The translations under genes were made by a program, and so were the position numbers. Under the pieces are notes generated by a model that saw only the letters and a program-made list of their open reading frames with translations, was not told the origin of the DNA and did not search any database. A stretch of 64,000 nucleotides of DNA from Acidobacteriaceae bacterium (GTDB lineage Bacteria > Acidobacteriota > Terriglobia > Terriglobales > Acidobacteriaceae), in contig PLGG01000047.1 in the NCBI GenBank assembly GCA_003138515.1, positions 33,009 to 97,008 of the forward strand, given 5' to 3'. The stretch's first letter is position 1. Every line of letters starts with the position of its first letter. Shown here piece by piece: positions 43,157 to 51,671 of the stretch.

Positions 43157-43280
43157 CAGTTGTCAGTAATCAGTTATCAGCGATCGGTTCTTTTCGTGCT
43201 GTGGCCGGTTCGCATCTGAAATGCGAACGATGAGCCCGGAGTTGAGGATGGAGGTCTGAGAGCTAAAAGCTAAAGGCTGA
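43157..43280. repeat. Heptamer-repeat element, mixed words (locus 10)
   Basis: The left array (43157-43187) repeats CAGTTGT, CAGTAAT, CAGTTAT and CAGCGAT. The right array (43259-43280) has AGCTAAA and AGCTAAA then GGCTGAA, a different word. The core contains GTTCGCAT-CTGAA-ATGCGAAC, a perfect 8-bp hairpin, plus a CTGAAATGCG string like locus 1's CTGAAATACG. It abuts the stop of the 278-residue exported gene. Confidence 0.72.
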
Positions 43281-43285
43281 ATTCT

Positions 43286-44122
43286 TCACCTGTCCGCCGC
43301 AACTCCCAACTCGATTTGCGTCCCGCCCTCGAAGTGGATGTCCTTGAGCGGGGCCAGAAACACGCCCGAAGAGGAGCTATTGCCGGCGAGCATCACGCCC
43401 GGAATGTTCGTCGGATGCGGTCGAGCCCTTGCCGCCGCAACCCCATGAGCGCCGGTATCCGTGCTTATGCCGCCGCCTGCCTGCATCGTCGACCCAGGAT
43501 TTGTGTCCACCCTATCGCTCACGGGCGTGGCCGCATCGGAAACTGAGTCCGCCGGGCCAGTCGTCAAACCGCCGGTACCACCAGGGCCCATCCTTCCACC
43601 GTTTGCCGCGACACCGACGGGCATGCCCATCATGTTGTCGTCGTTTATTTGGCTTGCGGTCATGGAGCTTGCGCTCGGGCTCACTCTACGAATCAGCGTG
43701 TGAACGGCGATGCTTTGCCCGTTCTTCAGCTCTGCATGATCGAACGCAATGGCGATCCGCGCCGGCCCGTGTTGCTGGTCGTATGCCTGCACCTCGGTCA
43801 CGTGGCCTACAAGGCGGGTGCCTCTGGGAATCACAGTGCCGTCGGAGGTCTGCACTTTCTCCGCGGTCTTGAGCACAACGCGATCGCCCACTTTGGCGGT
43901 CTTTGAATCCAGCTTGCCTTCGAGTTCGCCCGTCACCGCCGACATCTCCCACGCGTGCGAATCCGCCAGGTCGCCGAACCCGCCCGCGGCCGGCGCGTAG
44001 GTAACTTTTGCGGGGTCATTCGCTGGTGAGCCTGCGTTCGCGTCCGTATTGGAATCTTGCGCGAGGAGGGGAATGCCGGTGAGGATGGCGGCGGCAGCCG
44101 CAACGGCGATGGCGATTTTCAT
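43286..44122 (-). CDS. Exported hypothetical protein with SLBB/TrbI-like barrel
   Basis: This 278-residue protein has a signal peptide (about 1-21, PLLAQDSN). The mid-region DSKTAKVGDRVVLKTAEKVQTSDGTVIPRGTRLVGHVTEVQAY is a beta-barrel-like segment similar to the pore-linked domain of conjugation and export proteins (TrbI type). The rest is Gly/Ser/Asn-rich linker, and the end (PLKDIHFEGGTQIELGVA) repeats the strand pattern. The function is unknown. It is one of several exported proteins with this 'PRGTRLVGHV' motif in Acidobacteriota. Confidence 0.72.
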   Translation of the reverse strand: MKIAIAVAAAAAILTGIPLLAQDSNTDANAGSPANDPAKVTYAPAAGGFGDLADSHAWEMSAVTGELEGKLDSKTAKVGDRVVLKTAEKVQTSDGTVIPRGTRLVGHVTEVQAYDQQHGPARIAIAFDHAELKNGQSIAVHTLIRRVSPSASSMTASQINDDNMMGMPVGVAANGGRMGPGGTGGLTTGPADSVSDAATPVSDRVDTNPGSTMQAGGGISTDTGAHGVAAARARPHPTNIPGVMLAGNSSSSGVFLAPLKDIHFEGGTQIELGVAADR

Positions 44123-44186
44123 TTCGAAATCCTTTCAAAGATCCCGATGATCGCAGGCCGGATAATCAAATGCGGTGCAGCGATTC

Positions 44187-45254
44187 TTAGTTCCCTGGCG
44201 ACGGTGCGTAGTAGCCCTTGCGTACCTGCACTTTCAAGTTTTCGCCGTTATCGCCGTGGCACTCCAACCCGATGTGCCGGAAGGTTCCGTCCGCTTTGGT
44301 GTTGCTGGGGGTGTAACTGGCCACGTATTGCGTGCGCAGCTCGGCTTCGATCTGCTGAAACGCGGCCTGCAATTTGGCGCCGTTATTGCCCACGTCGATC
44401 ACCCGGCCCCCTGACTCGTCCGAGATCTGCTTTGCGGGGGAGTAGCCGAAATAGCCTTCACCCTGGCTCCAGTACAACTCCCGGTCGGCAATCAGGATCA
44501 CGTAAATGATGACGTTATTTCTCTCCGCCGCGGCGATGGCATCGCGGATTTTATGATCGCTGCCTTCATCCTCGCCGTCGGTCAGAATAATGAGCGCTTT
44601 ACGGCCGGACTCCTGGTTGAGTTTCTTGGTGGCAGCCTCGAAAATCGCGTCATAGAGCACCGTGCCCTTGGGATTGCTGATGGGGACCGGCCCGCCGCCC
44701 ATGCCGGGAGGCCCTAGAGATCCGCCGCCGATGTTGATCTGCGCTTTGTCCATGGCGCGCGCCAGCAAGTGAGCACTGTTGGTGAAGTCCTGCAGCAGAT
44801 CGACATTCACGTCGAATTCAGCCAGAAAGGCTTCATCCTGCTTCCGCAAAACCTGCTCCAGAAACTGGCTGCCCGCTTGCTGCTCCAGCGGCAGCACTCG
44901 TTGCTGGCTGCCCGAAGTATCCAGCAGAATGCCCAGGGTGAGGGGCTGGTCGGTTTCTGCCACAAAGCTCTTGAATGTCTGCGGCGTCTTGTCCTCGGTC
45001 ACTTGGCACTCATTGCGCGTGAGATGTGGAATCAGGGTTCCGCTCTTGTCCTTGACCGTGAAGAACAGGTCGACCAGGTTCACCTGCACCTTAAGGGTTT
45101 CCGCCGGCGTCTCCTCCGGTGGAGGAGCAGGCGCAGTGCTCACCGGAGGCGCGTCAGGCGAGGGCGCAAGCTGAGCCCATCCTGGCGCCGCCAACACCGG
45201 CAAGCCAACCAACAACGCGGCAATTCCTATCCCTCGGACACACCCTGGACGCAT
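44187..45254 (-). CDS. Secreted acidobacterial VWFA-related protein
   Basis: A signal peptide (about 1-27) and a Pro-rich linker precede the TIGR03436-type start LKVQVNLVDLFFTVKDKSGTLIPHLTRNECQVTEDK. A von Willebrand factor A fold follows with DTSGSQ (the MIDAS D-x-S-x-S position, so Mg binding is likely), GTVLYDAIFEA, KALIILTDGEDEGS and IADRELY. It ends in the characteristic QYVASYTPSNTKADGTFRHI block and VRKGYYA. The protein class is almost diagnostic of Acidobacteriota. It is secreted, with unknown partners. It is divergent from the second VWFA gene. Confidence 0.93.
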   Translation of the reverse strand: MRPGCVRGIGIAALLVGLPVLAAPGWAQLAPSPDAPPVSTAPAPPPEETPAETLKVQVNLVDLFFTVKDKSGTLIPHLTRNECQVTEDKTPQTFKSFVAETDQPLTLGILLDTSGSQQRVLPLEQQAGSQFLEQVLRKQDEAFLAEFDVNVDLLQDFTNSAHLLARAMDKAQINIGGGSLGPPGMGGGPVPISNPKGTVLYDAIFEAATKKLNQESGRKALIILTDGEDEGSDHKIRDAIAAAERNNVIIYVILIADRELYWSQGEGYFGYSPAKQISDESGGRVIDVGNNGAKLQAAFQQIEAELRTQYVASYTPSNTKADGTFRHIGLECHGDNGENLKVQVRKGYYAPSPGN

Positions 45255-45423
45255 GATGCTCCGTTAGACGAAAACTCGTCTCCTAAGAGAGCATAACGCG
45301 CCCGTTCGTGTGCATGTTTGCGGGCCTGCTTGCGTGGATTGAGGCAACCTGTGCGCCTCTGCCGCGTCTGATAGTCTGTGGGTTGCGGCCTTTCTGGCGC
45401 GTGTTGCCAGTTTCAGCGGTTCG

Positions 45424-45470
45424 CTCAGCGCTCCGTACAGCGCTCAGTTCGGCGCTCCGCATTGGGGAGG
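45424..45470. repeat. Dodecamer repeat upstream of the second VWFA gene
   Basis: GCGCTCCGTACA, GCGCTCAGTTCG and GCGCTCCGCATT repeat with a 12-base period just upstream of the start. It resembles the 12-base repeat upstream of ruvX in type but not in sequence. Confidence 0.5.
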
Positions 45471-45481
45471 ACAACTTCGCG

Positions 45482-46801
45482 GTGAAGCATTGGAAAGCCA
45501 TTGCGCCTGTGGCACTTCTGGGTATTGGGCTGATTTTGGCTTCGGGGATTCCGGCCCAGCAGCAGCAAGCTCCCGTTCCCGATGCGCCCACGCCGCAAGC
45601 TCCGCCGCCACTCCCAGGCGTTAACGGTCCTATCACGCCCGGAGTCGGCTCCGGCGAGGCTCCCAGCACTCCAAACTCGACCTCTACGGGTCCGGCACAA
45701 TCGGCCCCCGCTCAACCACCCGCCCCCCAGAGCCAGGAGCCGGCTGTTCAGCAGCCAGCGCCCAACTCGCAGGACGCGCCCCCGGAGCAGGGCAATGCCG
45801 CAGTGGCGACGTTTCGCGTGCAGGTCAACTTCGTCCAGGTTCCCGTCACCGTGAAGGATTCCAAAGGGAATCTGGTATCGGGGCTTACCTGGCGCGACTT
45901 CACCGTCTACGAGAACAACACCCGCGAGACGCTACGCGTTTTTAGCGTAGATCCGGAGCCGCTCTCTATCGCCTTCGTCATCGATCAAACCCTGCCCTCG
46001 AACATCATGGCGCAGGTGAACAATTCCATGGGCTCCATCCAGGGCGCGCTCGCGCCCTATGACGAGGCCGCAGTCTTCACTTACACCAACGGTCCCAAAG
46101 AGTGGACAGGCTTTACCGGCGCGCAGAGCGCCCGCCTGCCTGCCGTGCTATCGCTGGCGCAGGCTACTGGCAGCGACCCTATTGTGCCCGACCCGAGTGA
46201 CCCGTTCTCGGCCTGTGCAATCTCCATCAACGGGAATTGCCCTGACCCGAACCTGCAGCCGGGCAAGTCGACCCAGACGATTGGGGAACTCAATCTTCCC
46301 AAGGATGTTCACACCCTCAACGACGCAATCCTCGCGGCTGCCAAGGAGCTTTCCACGCGTCCCAAGGATCGCCGGCGCATCATCTTCGTCATCTCCGACG
46401 GCAAGGAGTACGGCAGCAAGGCCACCTGGAAGGAAGTTGTGCGTTACCTGCAAACCAACAAGATCGCCGTCTATGGCACGTTGGTGGGCGACTCGGGGCG
46501 CTGGGGCGGCGAGTGGGTTGACCGCATCCACATCCCTTTCACCGGAGTCTATGACAACATTCTCTACCGGTACACCGTTGCCACCGGGGGCGATTATTAC
46601 GCCGAGAGTGCCGTGAGCGGCATCGAGCGCAGCTACGCGAAGATTGCCTCAGAGGCCCGCGACCAGTACACGCTGGGCTACCTGACCAGCGAGTCATTCT
46701 ACGACGACAAGTTCCGCCCCATCGATGTGCGCGTCGACCGGCCCAACGTTACAGTGATCGCCAAGCGCGGCTATTATCCTTCCGCACAGGATTACAAATA
46801 A
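45482..46801 (+). CDS. Secreted acidobacterial VWFA-related protein (long form)
   Basis: I chose the GTG at 45482 (MKHWKAIAPVALLGIGLILASG, GGGGAGG upstream), which opens a signal peptide and gives 439 residues. A long Pro/Gln/Ala linker precedes the VWFA-related domain: FRVQVNFVQVPVTVKDSKGNLVSGLTWRDFTVYENN, FVIDQTLPSN where the MIDAS residues are altered (D-Q-T in place of D-x-S), DRRRIIFVISDGKEYGSKA, and the end block QYTLGYLTSESF with VIAKRGYYP. Altered MIDAS residues suggest it may not bind Mg like its neighbour. Terminator at 46835. Confidence 0.92.
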   Translation: MKHWKAIAPVALLGIGLILASGIPAQQQQAPVPDAPTPQAPPPLPGVNGPITPGVGSGEAPSTPNSTSTGPAQSAPAQPPAPQSQEPAVQQPAPNSQDAPPEQGNAAVATFRVQVNFVQVPVTVKDSKGNLVSGLTWRDFTVYENNTRETLRVFSVDPEPLSIAFVIDQTLPSNIMAQVNNSMGSIQGALAPYDEAAVFTYTNGPKEWTGFTGAQSARLPAVLSLAQATGSDPIVPDPSDPFSACAISINGNCPDPNLQPGKSTQTIGELNLPKDVHTLNDAILAAAKELSTRPKDRRRIIFVISDGKEYGSKATWKEVVRYLQTNKIAVYGTLVGDSGRWGGEWVDRIHIPFTGVYDNILYRYTVATGGDYYAESAVSGIERSYAKIASEARDQYTLGYLTSESFYDDKFRPIDVRVDRPNVTVIAKRGYYPSAQDYK

Positions 46802-46834
46802 TCGCGCACCCGACTTCTCAGCTCTATAAACACG

Positions 46835-46862
46835 AAAGCCTGTGCGTTGGCACAGGCTTTTC
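46835..46862. terminator. Bidirectional terminator between VWFA and tatA genes
   Basis: AAAGCCTGTGC (46835-46845) and GCACAGGCTTT (46850-46860) pair perfectly over 11 bp around GTTG, with A-run on the left and T-run on the right. It can terminate both convergent genes. Confidence 0.9.
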
Positions 46863-46950
46863 AATTTCGCTTGAGATTGCAGTGTCTTGAAGCGCGAATG
46901 CGCACGTTGCGCTTCAGGCCGAAATCCCTGCACTGTCCGCGAAGACAGCG

Positions 46951-47190
46951 TTATTTCGGCTCAACCGGTGCGTTCGAAGCCGGAGGCGGGGCTGGCGTGT
47001 TCTGTTGCTGAGCCGGTGGCGCCGGTGGCGCTGGGGGTGGCGGATCGGGGGTGCCTCTTATTCCCTCGCGGAAACCCTTCAATCCCTCGCCCAGTCCTTT
47101 ACCCAGCTCCGGCAGCCGCTTGGCCCCGAACAGCACAAATGCAAGGATGGCCAGCACGATAATGTGCCACGGCTGAAGTAGATCGCCCAT
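46951..47190 (-). CDS. tatA: Sec-independent translocase subunit TatA/TatE
   Basis: Small membrane protein that forms the twin-arginine translocation pore. The 79-residue product has one N-terminal helix (WHIIVLAILAFVLFGAKRLPELG, with the FGxKRLPELG hinge), the amphipathic helix (KGLGEGLKGFREGI) and a Pro/Gln-rich tail. This matches the TAT substrates in the window (GH1 protein, nitroreductase). tatB and tatC are not adjacent. Confidence 0.95.
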   Translation of the reverse strand: MGDLLQPWHIIVLAILAFVLFGAKRLPELGKGLGEGLKGFREGIRGTPDPPPPAPPAPPAQQQNTPAPPPASNAPVEPK

Positions 47191-47320
47191 CGATGTTCCT
47201 CCGCGCGCACCAACTTACACCGCGCGCTTCCTCAAACCCCTATTGTCGCACAAATCCGCTGCGGGATGCTCACCGGCGGGCGGTTGTGGCAGACTGGAAA
47301 TAGTTGAGGAGGTTTCCCCC

Positions 47321-47818
47321 ATGAGGACTCTCAAGCTCTTTGCCGTGGCGGGGTTACTGGCGCTCGGCAGCGCCGCAGCCAACTCCGCCGGCCGTGACAT
47401 TTATCCCGACCCTTCGCAAGCAAGGGCCGACCTTGCCGCCGCCCTCAAGACGGCCGCCGCCACGCACCGCCGCGTTCTTCTCGACTTTGGCGGCAACTGG
47501 TGCGGCGACTGCCAGGTGCTGGATCTCTACATGCACGACAGCAAGAATCAGCCGCTCATCGAGTCAGACTTCGTCGTGGTCCACATCAACGTCGGCCACA
47601 TCGACACCAACCTCGACCTCGCCGAGAAATATGGGGTCCCGCTCAACAAAGGCGTGCCCGCGCTGGCCGTCCTGAGCGACCACGGCGCGCTGCTTTACAG
47701 CCAGAAGAACGGTGAGTTTGAAGCGATGCGGCGCATGGAGTCGTCAGCCCTCACCGAGTTCCTGGTGCAATGGAGGCCTGCGCGTCCCGGCTGCTCGGCT
47801 GTCGTGGTCAACTGCTAG
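47321..47818 (+). CDS. Secreted thioredoxin-like protein
   Basis: The ATG at 47321 has GAGGAGG upstream and opens a signal peptide ending SAGRD, giving 165 residues. The thioredoxin fold has RRVLLDFGGNWCGDCQVLDLYMHDS, with the CGDC redox motif near 63-66, and YGVPLNKGVPALAVLSDHG with the cis-Pro. It resembles periplasmic DsbD-C/TlpA-like proteins. The partner is unknown. The NUDIX gene starts 44 bases later. Confidence 0.88.
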   Translation: MRTLKLFAVAGLLALGSAAANSAGRDIYPDPSQARADLAAALKTAAATHRRVLLDFGGNWCGDCQVLDLYMHDSKNQPLIESDFVVVHINVGHIDTNLDLAEKYGVPLNKGVPALAVLSDHGALLYSQKNGEFEAMRRMESSALTEFLVQWRPARPGCSAVVVNC

Positions 47819-47861
47819 AGCGATTCCAATCGACACGGACCCTCGCGCAAAAGGAAACCCG

Positions 47862-48440
47862 ATGCATTCGGTCGATGACAGCGACGGCCCGGACGCAGAC
47901 CGCGCCATCGCCACGCTTTCAAGCCGCGAGGTCTACCGCAACCGCTGGATGCGCCTGCGCGAAGATGAAATCCTGCGCTCCAACGGCCAAAAGGGCATCT
48001 ATGGCGTGGTCGAGGAGCACGACGGCGCCATCATTCTGCCCATCGAAAACGGGCGCATCTGGCTGGTGGAACAGTTCCGCTACACCATTCAGGAGCGGGC
48101 GCTGGAGCTGCCCCAGGGGTCTTGGGAGCGAGCGATCGAAGACCCCGAGGAACTTGCGCGCGGCGAGTTGCAGGAAGAGCTCGGACTCAAAGCCGCGCGG
48201 AAGATTCAACTGGGCACCCTGTGGATTGCTTACGGTTTCGCACGCCAGCGCGGGCACGTATTTCTCGCCTCGGGCATCTCGCCCGCTGAGAAAATTCCTG
48301 ACGCCGAGGAGCACGATCTGGTGGTTCATTCCGTTTCAATCGCGGAATTTGAAAACATGATGCTCGACGGGACAATCCGTGACGAATGCACGGTGGCGGC
48401 CTGGGGGCTTTATCAGCTTTGGAAGGCGCGGCAAGGGTAA
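47862..48440 (+). CDS. NUDIX hydrolase
   Basis: The 192-residue protein has an ADP-ribose pyrophosphatase-like order. SSREVYRNRWMRLREDEI and VEEHDGAIILPIENGRIWLVEQFRYTIQERALELPQG precede the NUDIX box G-SWERAIEDPEELARGELQEELGL. The box keeps the catalytic EELG Glu pair, though the usual R of REL is G. QRGHVFLASGI follows. AAGGAA lies 7 bases before the ATG. The substrate could be ADP-ribose or another nucleoside diphosphate linked compound. Confidence 0.88.
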   Translation: MHSVDDSDGPDADRAIATLSSREVYRNRWMRLREDEILRSNGQKGIYGVVEEHDGAIILPIENGRIWLVEQFRYTIQERALELPQGSWERAIEDPEELARGELQEELGLKAARKIQLGTLWIAYGFARQRGHVFLASGISPAEKIPDAEEHDLVVHSVSIAEFENMMLDGTIRDECTVAAWGLYQLWKARQG

Positions 48441-48674
48441 GCCACAGATTCATCCCGCCCGGAAGGCTCGGGCTATCCGGCGCGTGACTCGCGTCACAAG
48501 CCAAAACCCGCAATTCCTGAATAATCAGGGCTGAACGAGGAGCGCGGAGCAACCTTCGCGCCGGCGCTCCAGTGTTTCATGGGCCCTGTAGGAGGCAGAA
48601 ACCGCCTTGGGCCAGGCTCCCGGGCGCGCCAACAGGGATCGAAGCGAAGCGCGAGACCAAGAACGAGTCAGACC

Positions 48675-49604
48675 ATGTTCAAGATCGTGGAAGCCCGCAC
48701 CGCCGGCCTCAACATCCGGCAGTTTATTGTCGAAGCGCCGCGCATCGCGCGCAAGCAGCGGCCGGGGCAGTTTGTCATTCTGCGGCTCCATGACCAGGGC
48801 GAACGCATTCCTCTCACCATCAAGAGCGCCGATCCTGCGGCGGGCACCATCACCATTGCCGTACAGGCCGTGGGCAAGACCACTTCGCTGCTCAACTCGC
48901 TTGAGGAGGGCGACTCGATTCTCGATGTCGTTGGTCCGCTGGGCCGGCCCTCCGAGATTAGGAACTACGGAACGGCCGTGATTCTGGCCGGAAGCGTAGG
49001 CACGGCCATGGCCCTGCCCACCGCCAACGCGCTCCGCGAGGCCGGCAATCACGTCATCTTCATTGAAGGCGCGCGCAGCAAAGAGATGGTGGTCTTTGAA
49101 GAAGAAGTGCGTGCGGCGAGCCATGAAGCCTCGATCCTCACCGACGACGGCAGCTATGGCGAACAGGGCCTGGTGACAAAGAAGCTCGAAGAGCTGATTG
49201 CCGCCGGCCGCAAGCTGGACTTCGTGCTTGCCGTTGGCCCCGTGCCGATGATGCGCGCCGTGGCCGAAATCACCGCGCCGCTGGGCATCAAAACTATGGT
49301 CAGCCTCAACTCCATCATGGTCGACGGCACTGGAATGTGCGGCGGATGTCGCGTGCTTTTGGGCAACCAGAGCAAGTTTGCATGTGTCGACGGGCCGGAG
49401 TTCGACGCGTCGCAGGTGAATTTTGAAGTGTTGATGCAGCGTAACGCCATGTATCGCAGCCAGGAATGCCAGTCTCTGAAGGAGTTTGAGCGGCACAAGC
49501 AGGAGGAGCTCGTTTCGCTACGCGCCGCGCTGGCCACCAAAGAGAAAGAGGCGGCGCAACTGCGCGCGAAGCTGGAAGCGCAGGGGGAGAAGCGCTATGC
49601 CTGA
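48675..49604 (+). CDS. NfnA-type ferredoxin-NADP reductase subunit
   Basis: The 309-residue protein has a ferredoxin-reductase FAD domain at the start (MFKIVEARTAGLNIRQFIVEAP; RPGQFVILRLHDQGERIPLTI). An NAD(P)-binding domain follows (GSVGTAMALPTANALREAGNHVIFIEGAR), then a 2Fe-2S cluster motif, GMCGGCRVLLGNQSKFACVDGPEFD, with Cys near 222-240. This is the small, SudB/NfnA (GltB-like) subunit of electron-bifurcating NADPH:ferredoxin systems. A coiled coil closes the C-terminus. Its partner gene follows after one inserted gene. Confidence 0.93.
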   Translation: MFKIVEARTAGLNIRQFIVEAPRIARKQRPGQFVILRLHDQGERIPLTIKSADPAAGTITIAVQAVGKTTSLLNSLEEGDSILDVVGPLGRPSEIRNYGTAVILAGSVGTAMALPTANALREAGNHVIFIEGARSKEMVVFEEEVRAASHEASILTDDGSYGEQGLVTKKLEELIAAGRKLDFVLAVGPVPMMRAVAEITAPLGIKTMVSLNSIMVDGTGMCGGCRVLLGNQSKFACVDGPEFDASQVNFEVLMQRNAMYRSQECQSLKEFERHKQEELVSLRAALATKEKEAAQLRAKLEAQGEKRYA

Positions 49605-50118
49605 GTCTGCAAAGAGACGCAAAGGACCGGAGGCCATAGGCCGCGACTTCGCGCGCGCTGTTTCGGGGGAGATTGTTAGAGCAGCGACTATCAGTCACAA
49701 AGAGTTTATGAGCAGGCTGCGGGACCTCGAGAAATTTTACGTGCACGAATTGGAGGGATTCCCTGAGTTTGCCCTTGAAGTAAAACGCCGGGTTTCCGAG
49801 CAACTGCTCGAGCAAGCAATCTTTCGTCGCAACAGCCTCTCGGCGTGCAGAGCAAGACTGAACGCGGCCTCGCGACTCGGGTTTACGAACATCGAGCAAA
49901 GGGCACATTGTCATATGCTCTACGCGCAATATGCTTTTGCGCGGGGAAATAAGAGAGTCGCAAAGAGAATTGCTTCTGCACTTGTAATTGAACTGGAGCA
50001 ATCGCTCAGGAAGCGGAAAAGTCCGCTTGCCAAGCAATGCCTCACATATGCAAGGGGTTTTCTTGATTTCATCGACAGCGCGAACAAGGCCTTGAAGAGG
50101 ACACCGAGTCATGCCTGA
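49597..50118 (+). CDS. Hypothetical helical protein inserted between nfnA and nfnB
   Basis: The 173-residue protein is highly charged and all-helical by pattern (SHKEFMSRLRDLEKFYVHELEG, RRVSEQLLEQAIFRRNSLSACRARL, RGNKRVAKRIASALVIELEQSL), without signal or membrane helix. The Shine-Dalgarno is AGGGGGAG before ATG. It overlaps the nfnA stop and the nfnB start by 8 bases each, using identical ATGCCTGAG strings at both ends. Two hand-counted 60-base lines are 47-48% GC against 63% for a line in nfnB, so it may have come from elsewhere. I recognise no family. Confidence 0.78.
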   Translation: MPESAKRRKGPEAIGRDFARAVSGEIVRAATISHKEFMSRLRDLEKFYVHELEGFPEFALEVKRRVSEQLLEQAIFRRNSLSACRARLNAASRLGFTNIEQRAHCHMLYAQYAFARGNKRVAKRIASALVIELEQSLRKRKSPLAKQCLTYARGFLDFIDSANKALKRTPSHA

Positions 50119-51547
50119 GATGAACACTCTTCCGCTGAAGGAGCGGATGCAGATTCCGCGCGTGCACATGCCGGAGCTCGATCCTCAAGTCCGCGCGCAC
50201 AATTTTCAGGAAGTGAACCGGGGGTTGGCCGCTCCCGGCGCCGTGAATGAGGCCACGCGCTGCATTGCCTGCGCCAAGCCCGGCTGCCAGTTGGATTGCC
50301 CGGTGGGCGTCAAGATCAAGGAGATTGTGGCGCTGATTTACTCGGGCGATTTTCTGGCCGCAGCGGCGAAGATGCGCGAGGACAACGCGCTACCCGCCAT
50401 CACCGGCCGCGTGTGCCCGCAGGAGAGCCAGTGCGAGGGCGGCTGTGTGCTCGGCAAAAAGGGCGAGCCTGTAGCCATCGGCAATCTCGAACGGTTTATC
50501 GCCGACTTTGAGCGCCAGAGCGGCCAGCTCGGATTGCCCGCCATCGCTCCATCTACGGGCAAGAGCGTGGCCGTCGTGGGCAGCGGCCCGGCGGGGCTTT
50601 CAGCGGCCGGAGATCTGATTCAGAAGGGCCATCGCGTACGCGTCTTTGAAGCGCTGCACGAACTCGGCGGTGTGCTCGTCTACGGCATTCCGGAGTTCCG
50701 TCTGCCGAAGGCGATCGTGAAAGGGGAAGTGGACAATCTGCGGCGCATGGGCGTCGAGTTCGAGACCAACGTAGTGGTGGGCAGGAGCGTGACGCTCGAC
50801 GAGCTGATGCGCGTGGAAGGCTACGACGCGGTCTTTGTGGCCACCGGCGCGGGCCTGCCCGTTTTTCTCGGCGTGCCCGGCGAGCACCTGAACGGCGTCT
50901 ACTCGGCCAACGAGTTCCTCACCCGCACGAACCTGATGCGCGCCTATCGTTTTCCTGAGTTTGACCAGCCAATCTACGACTGCCGCGATCGCGACGTGAT
51001 CGTGGTGGGCGGCGGCAATACAGCCATGGACGCTGTGCGCACGGCGCGCCGGCTGGGCGCGAAGTCCGCGACGCTCGTCTATCGCCGCTCAGAAGCCGAG
51101 ATGCCGGCCCGCGCCGAAGAAGTGAAGCACGCGCGCGAAGAGGGCATCGAATTCCGCATGTTGACGAATCCCGTCGAGTTCTTGGGCGACCAAAAGGGGT
51201 GGCTTACCGGTGCGCGCTGCGTGCGCATGGAACTCGGCGAGCCCGATGCCGACGGACGCCGCCGTCCCGTCGCGGTTGCAGGCTCAGAATTCGTCTTGCC
51301 GGTCAACGTAGCCATCATCGGCGTGGGGACGACCGCCAACCCGCTGATCCAGAGCACCACGCCCGACCTCGCCACCAACAGGCGCAACTACATCGTGGCC
51401 CATCCCGAGACCATGCGTACCTCGAAGCGCGGCATCTTTGCCGGTGGCGACATTGTCACCGGCGGAGCCACGGTGATCCTGGCCATGGGCGCGGGACGCA
51501 AAGCGGCGAGAGCAATTGACGAATATCTAAAGGACGGCGAGTGGTGA
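50111..51547 (+). CDS. NfnB/GltA-type NADPH-dependent glutamate synthase-like subunit
   Basis: The 478-residue flavoprotein has an N-terminal Fe-S part (ATRCIACAKPGCQLDCPVGVKI and PAITGRVCPQESQCEGGCVLGKKG). A Rossmann fold for FAD (VAVVGSGPAGLSAAGDLIQKG) and one for NADPH (RDVIVVGGGNTAMDAVRTARRLG) follow, and the end motif GIFAGGDIVTGGATVILAMGAGRKAA. It is the large NfnB/GltA subunit that pairs with NfnA in NADH-dependent reduced ferredoxin:NADP oxidoreductase or glutamate synthase. The paired gene order supports NfnAB, interrupted by the insert. Confidence 0.94.
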   Translation: MPEMNTLPLKERMQIPRVHMPELDPQVRAHNFQEVNRGLAAPGAVNEATRCIACAKPGCQLDCPVGVKIKEIVALIYSGDFLAAAAKMREDNALPAITGRVCPQESQCEGGCVLGKKGEPVAIGNLERFIADFERQSGQLGLPAIAPSTGKSVAVVGSGPAGLSAAGDLIQKGHRVRVFEALHELGGVLVYGIPEFRLPKAIVKGEVDNLRRMGVEFETNVVVGRSVTLDELMRVEGYDAVFVATGAGLPVFLGVPGEHLNGVYSANEFLTRTNLMRAYRFPEFDQPIYDCRDRDVIVVGGGNTAMDAVRTARRLGAKSATLVYRRSEAEMPARAEEVKHAREEGIEFRMLTNPVEFLGDQKGWLTGARCVRMELGEPDADGRRRPVAVAGSEFVLPVNVAIIGVGTTANPLIQSTTPDLATNRRNYIVAHPETMRTSKRGIFAGGDIVTGGATVILAMGAGRKAARAIDEYLKDGEW

Positions 51548-51581
51548 AATCAGCTGCATGCGTCGTCAGCGGATCGCGGAT

Positions 51582-51671
51582 GAGTCGCGCGTCTCCCCGG
51601 GCCTTCGCGGGTGTGCTTTGATCGAACGAGTAAACAATGGGATTTGTATCGCGAAAAAATCTATCGCTCAT
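51582..51671 (-). pseudogene. VapC-type PIN toxin stub
   Basis: The frame starts with MSDRFFRDTNPIVYSFDQST then KARGDARLIRD, closely matching the first PIN strand and its Asp (DTN-x-x-VY-x-FD). After about 30 codons similarity stops and the sequence runs into unrelated codons against the nfnB gene. The ATG overlaps the antitoxin stop by 11 bases, as in a real vapBC operon. The rest of the toxin, with its other catalytic acids, is missing. The right boundary of homology is approximate. Confidence 0.7.

Noticed and set aside
49597..50118. Insertion sequence between nfnA and nfnB
   Set aside because: The encoded protein has no transposase motif and the ends have no inverted repeats, so only the 9-base duplication is claimed.
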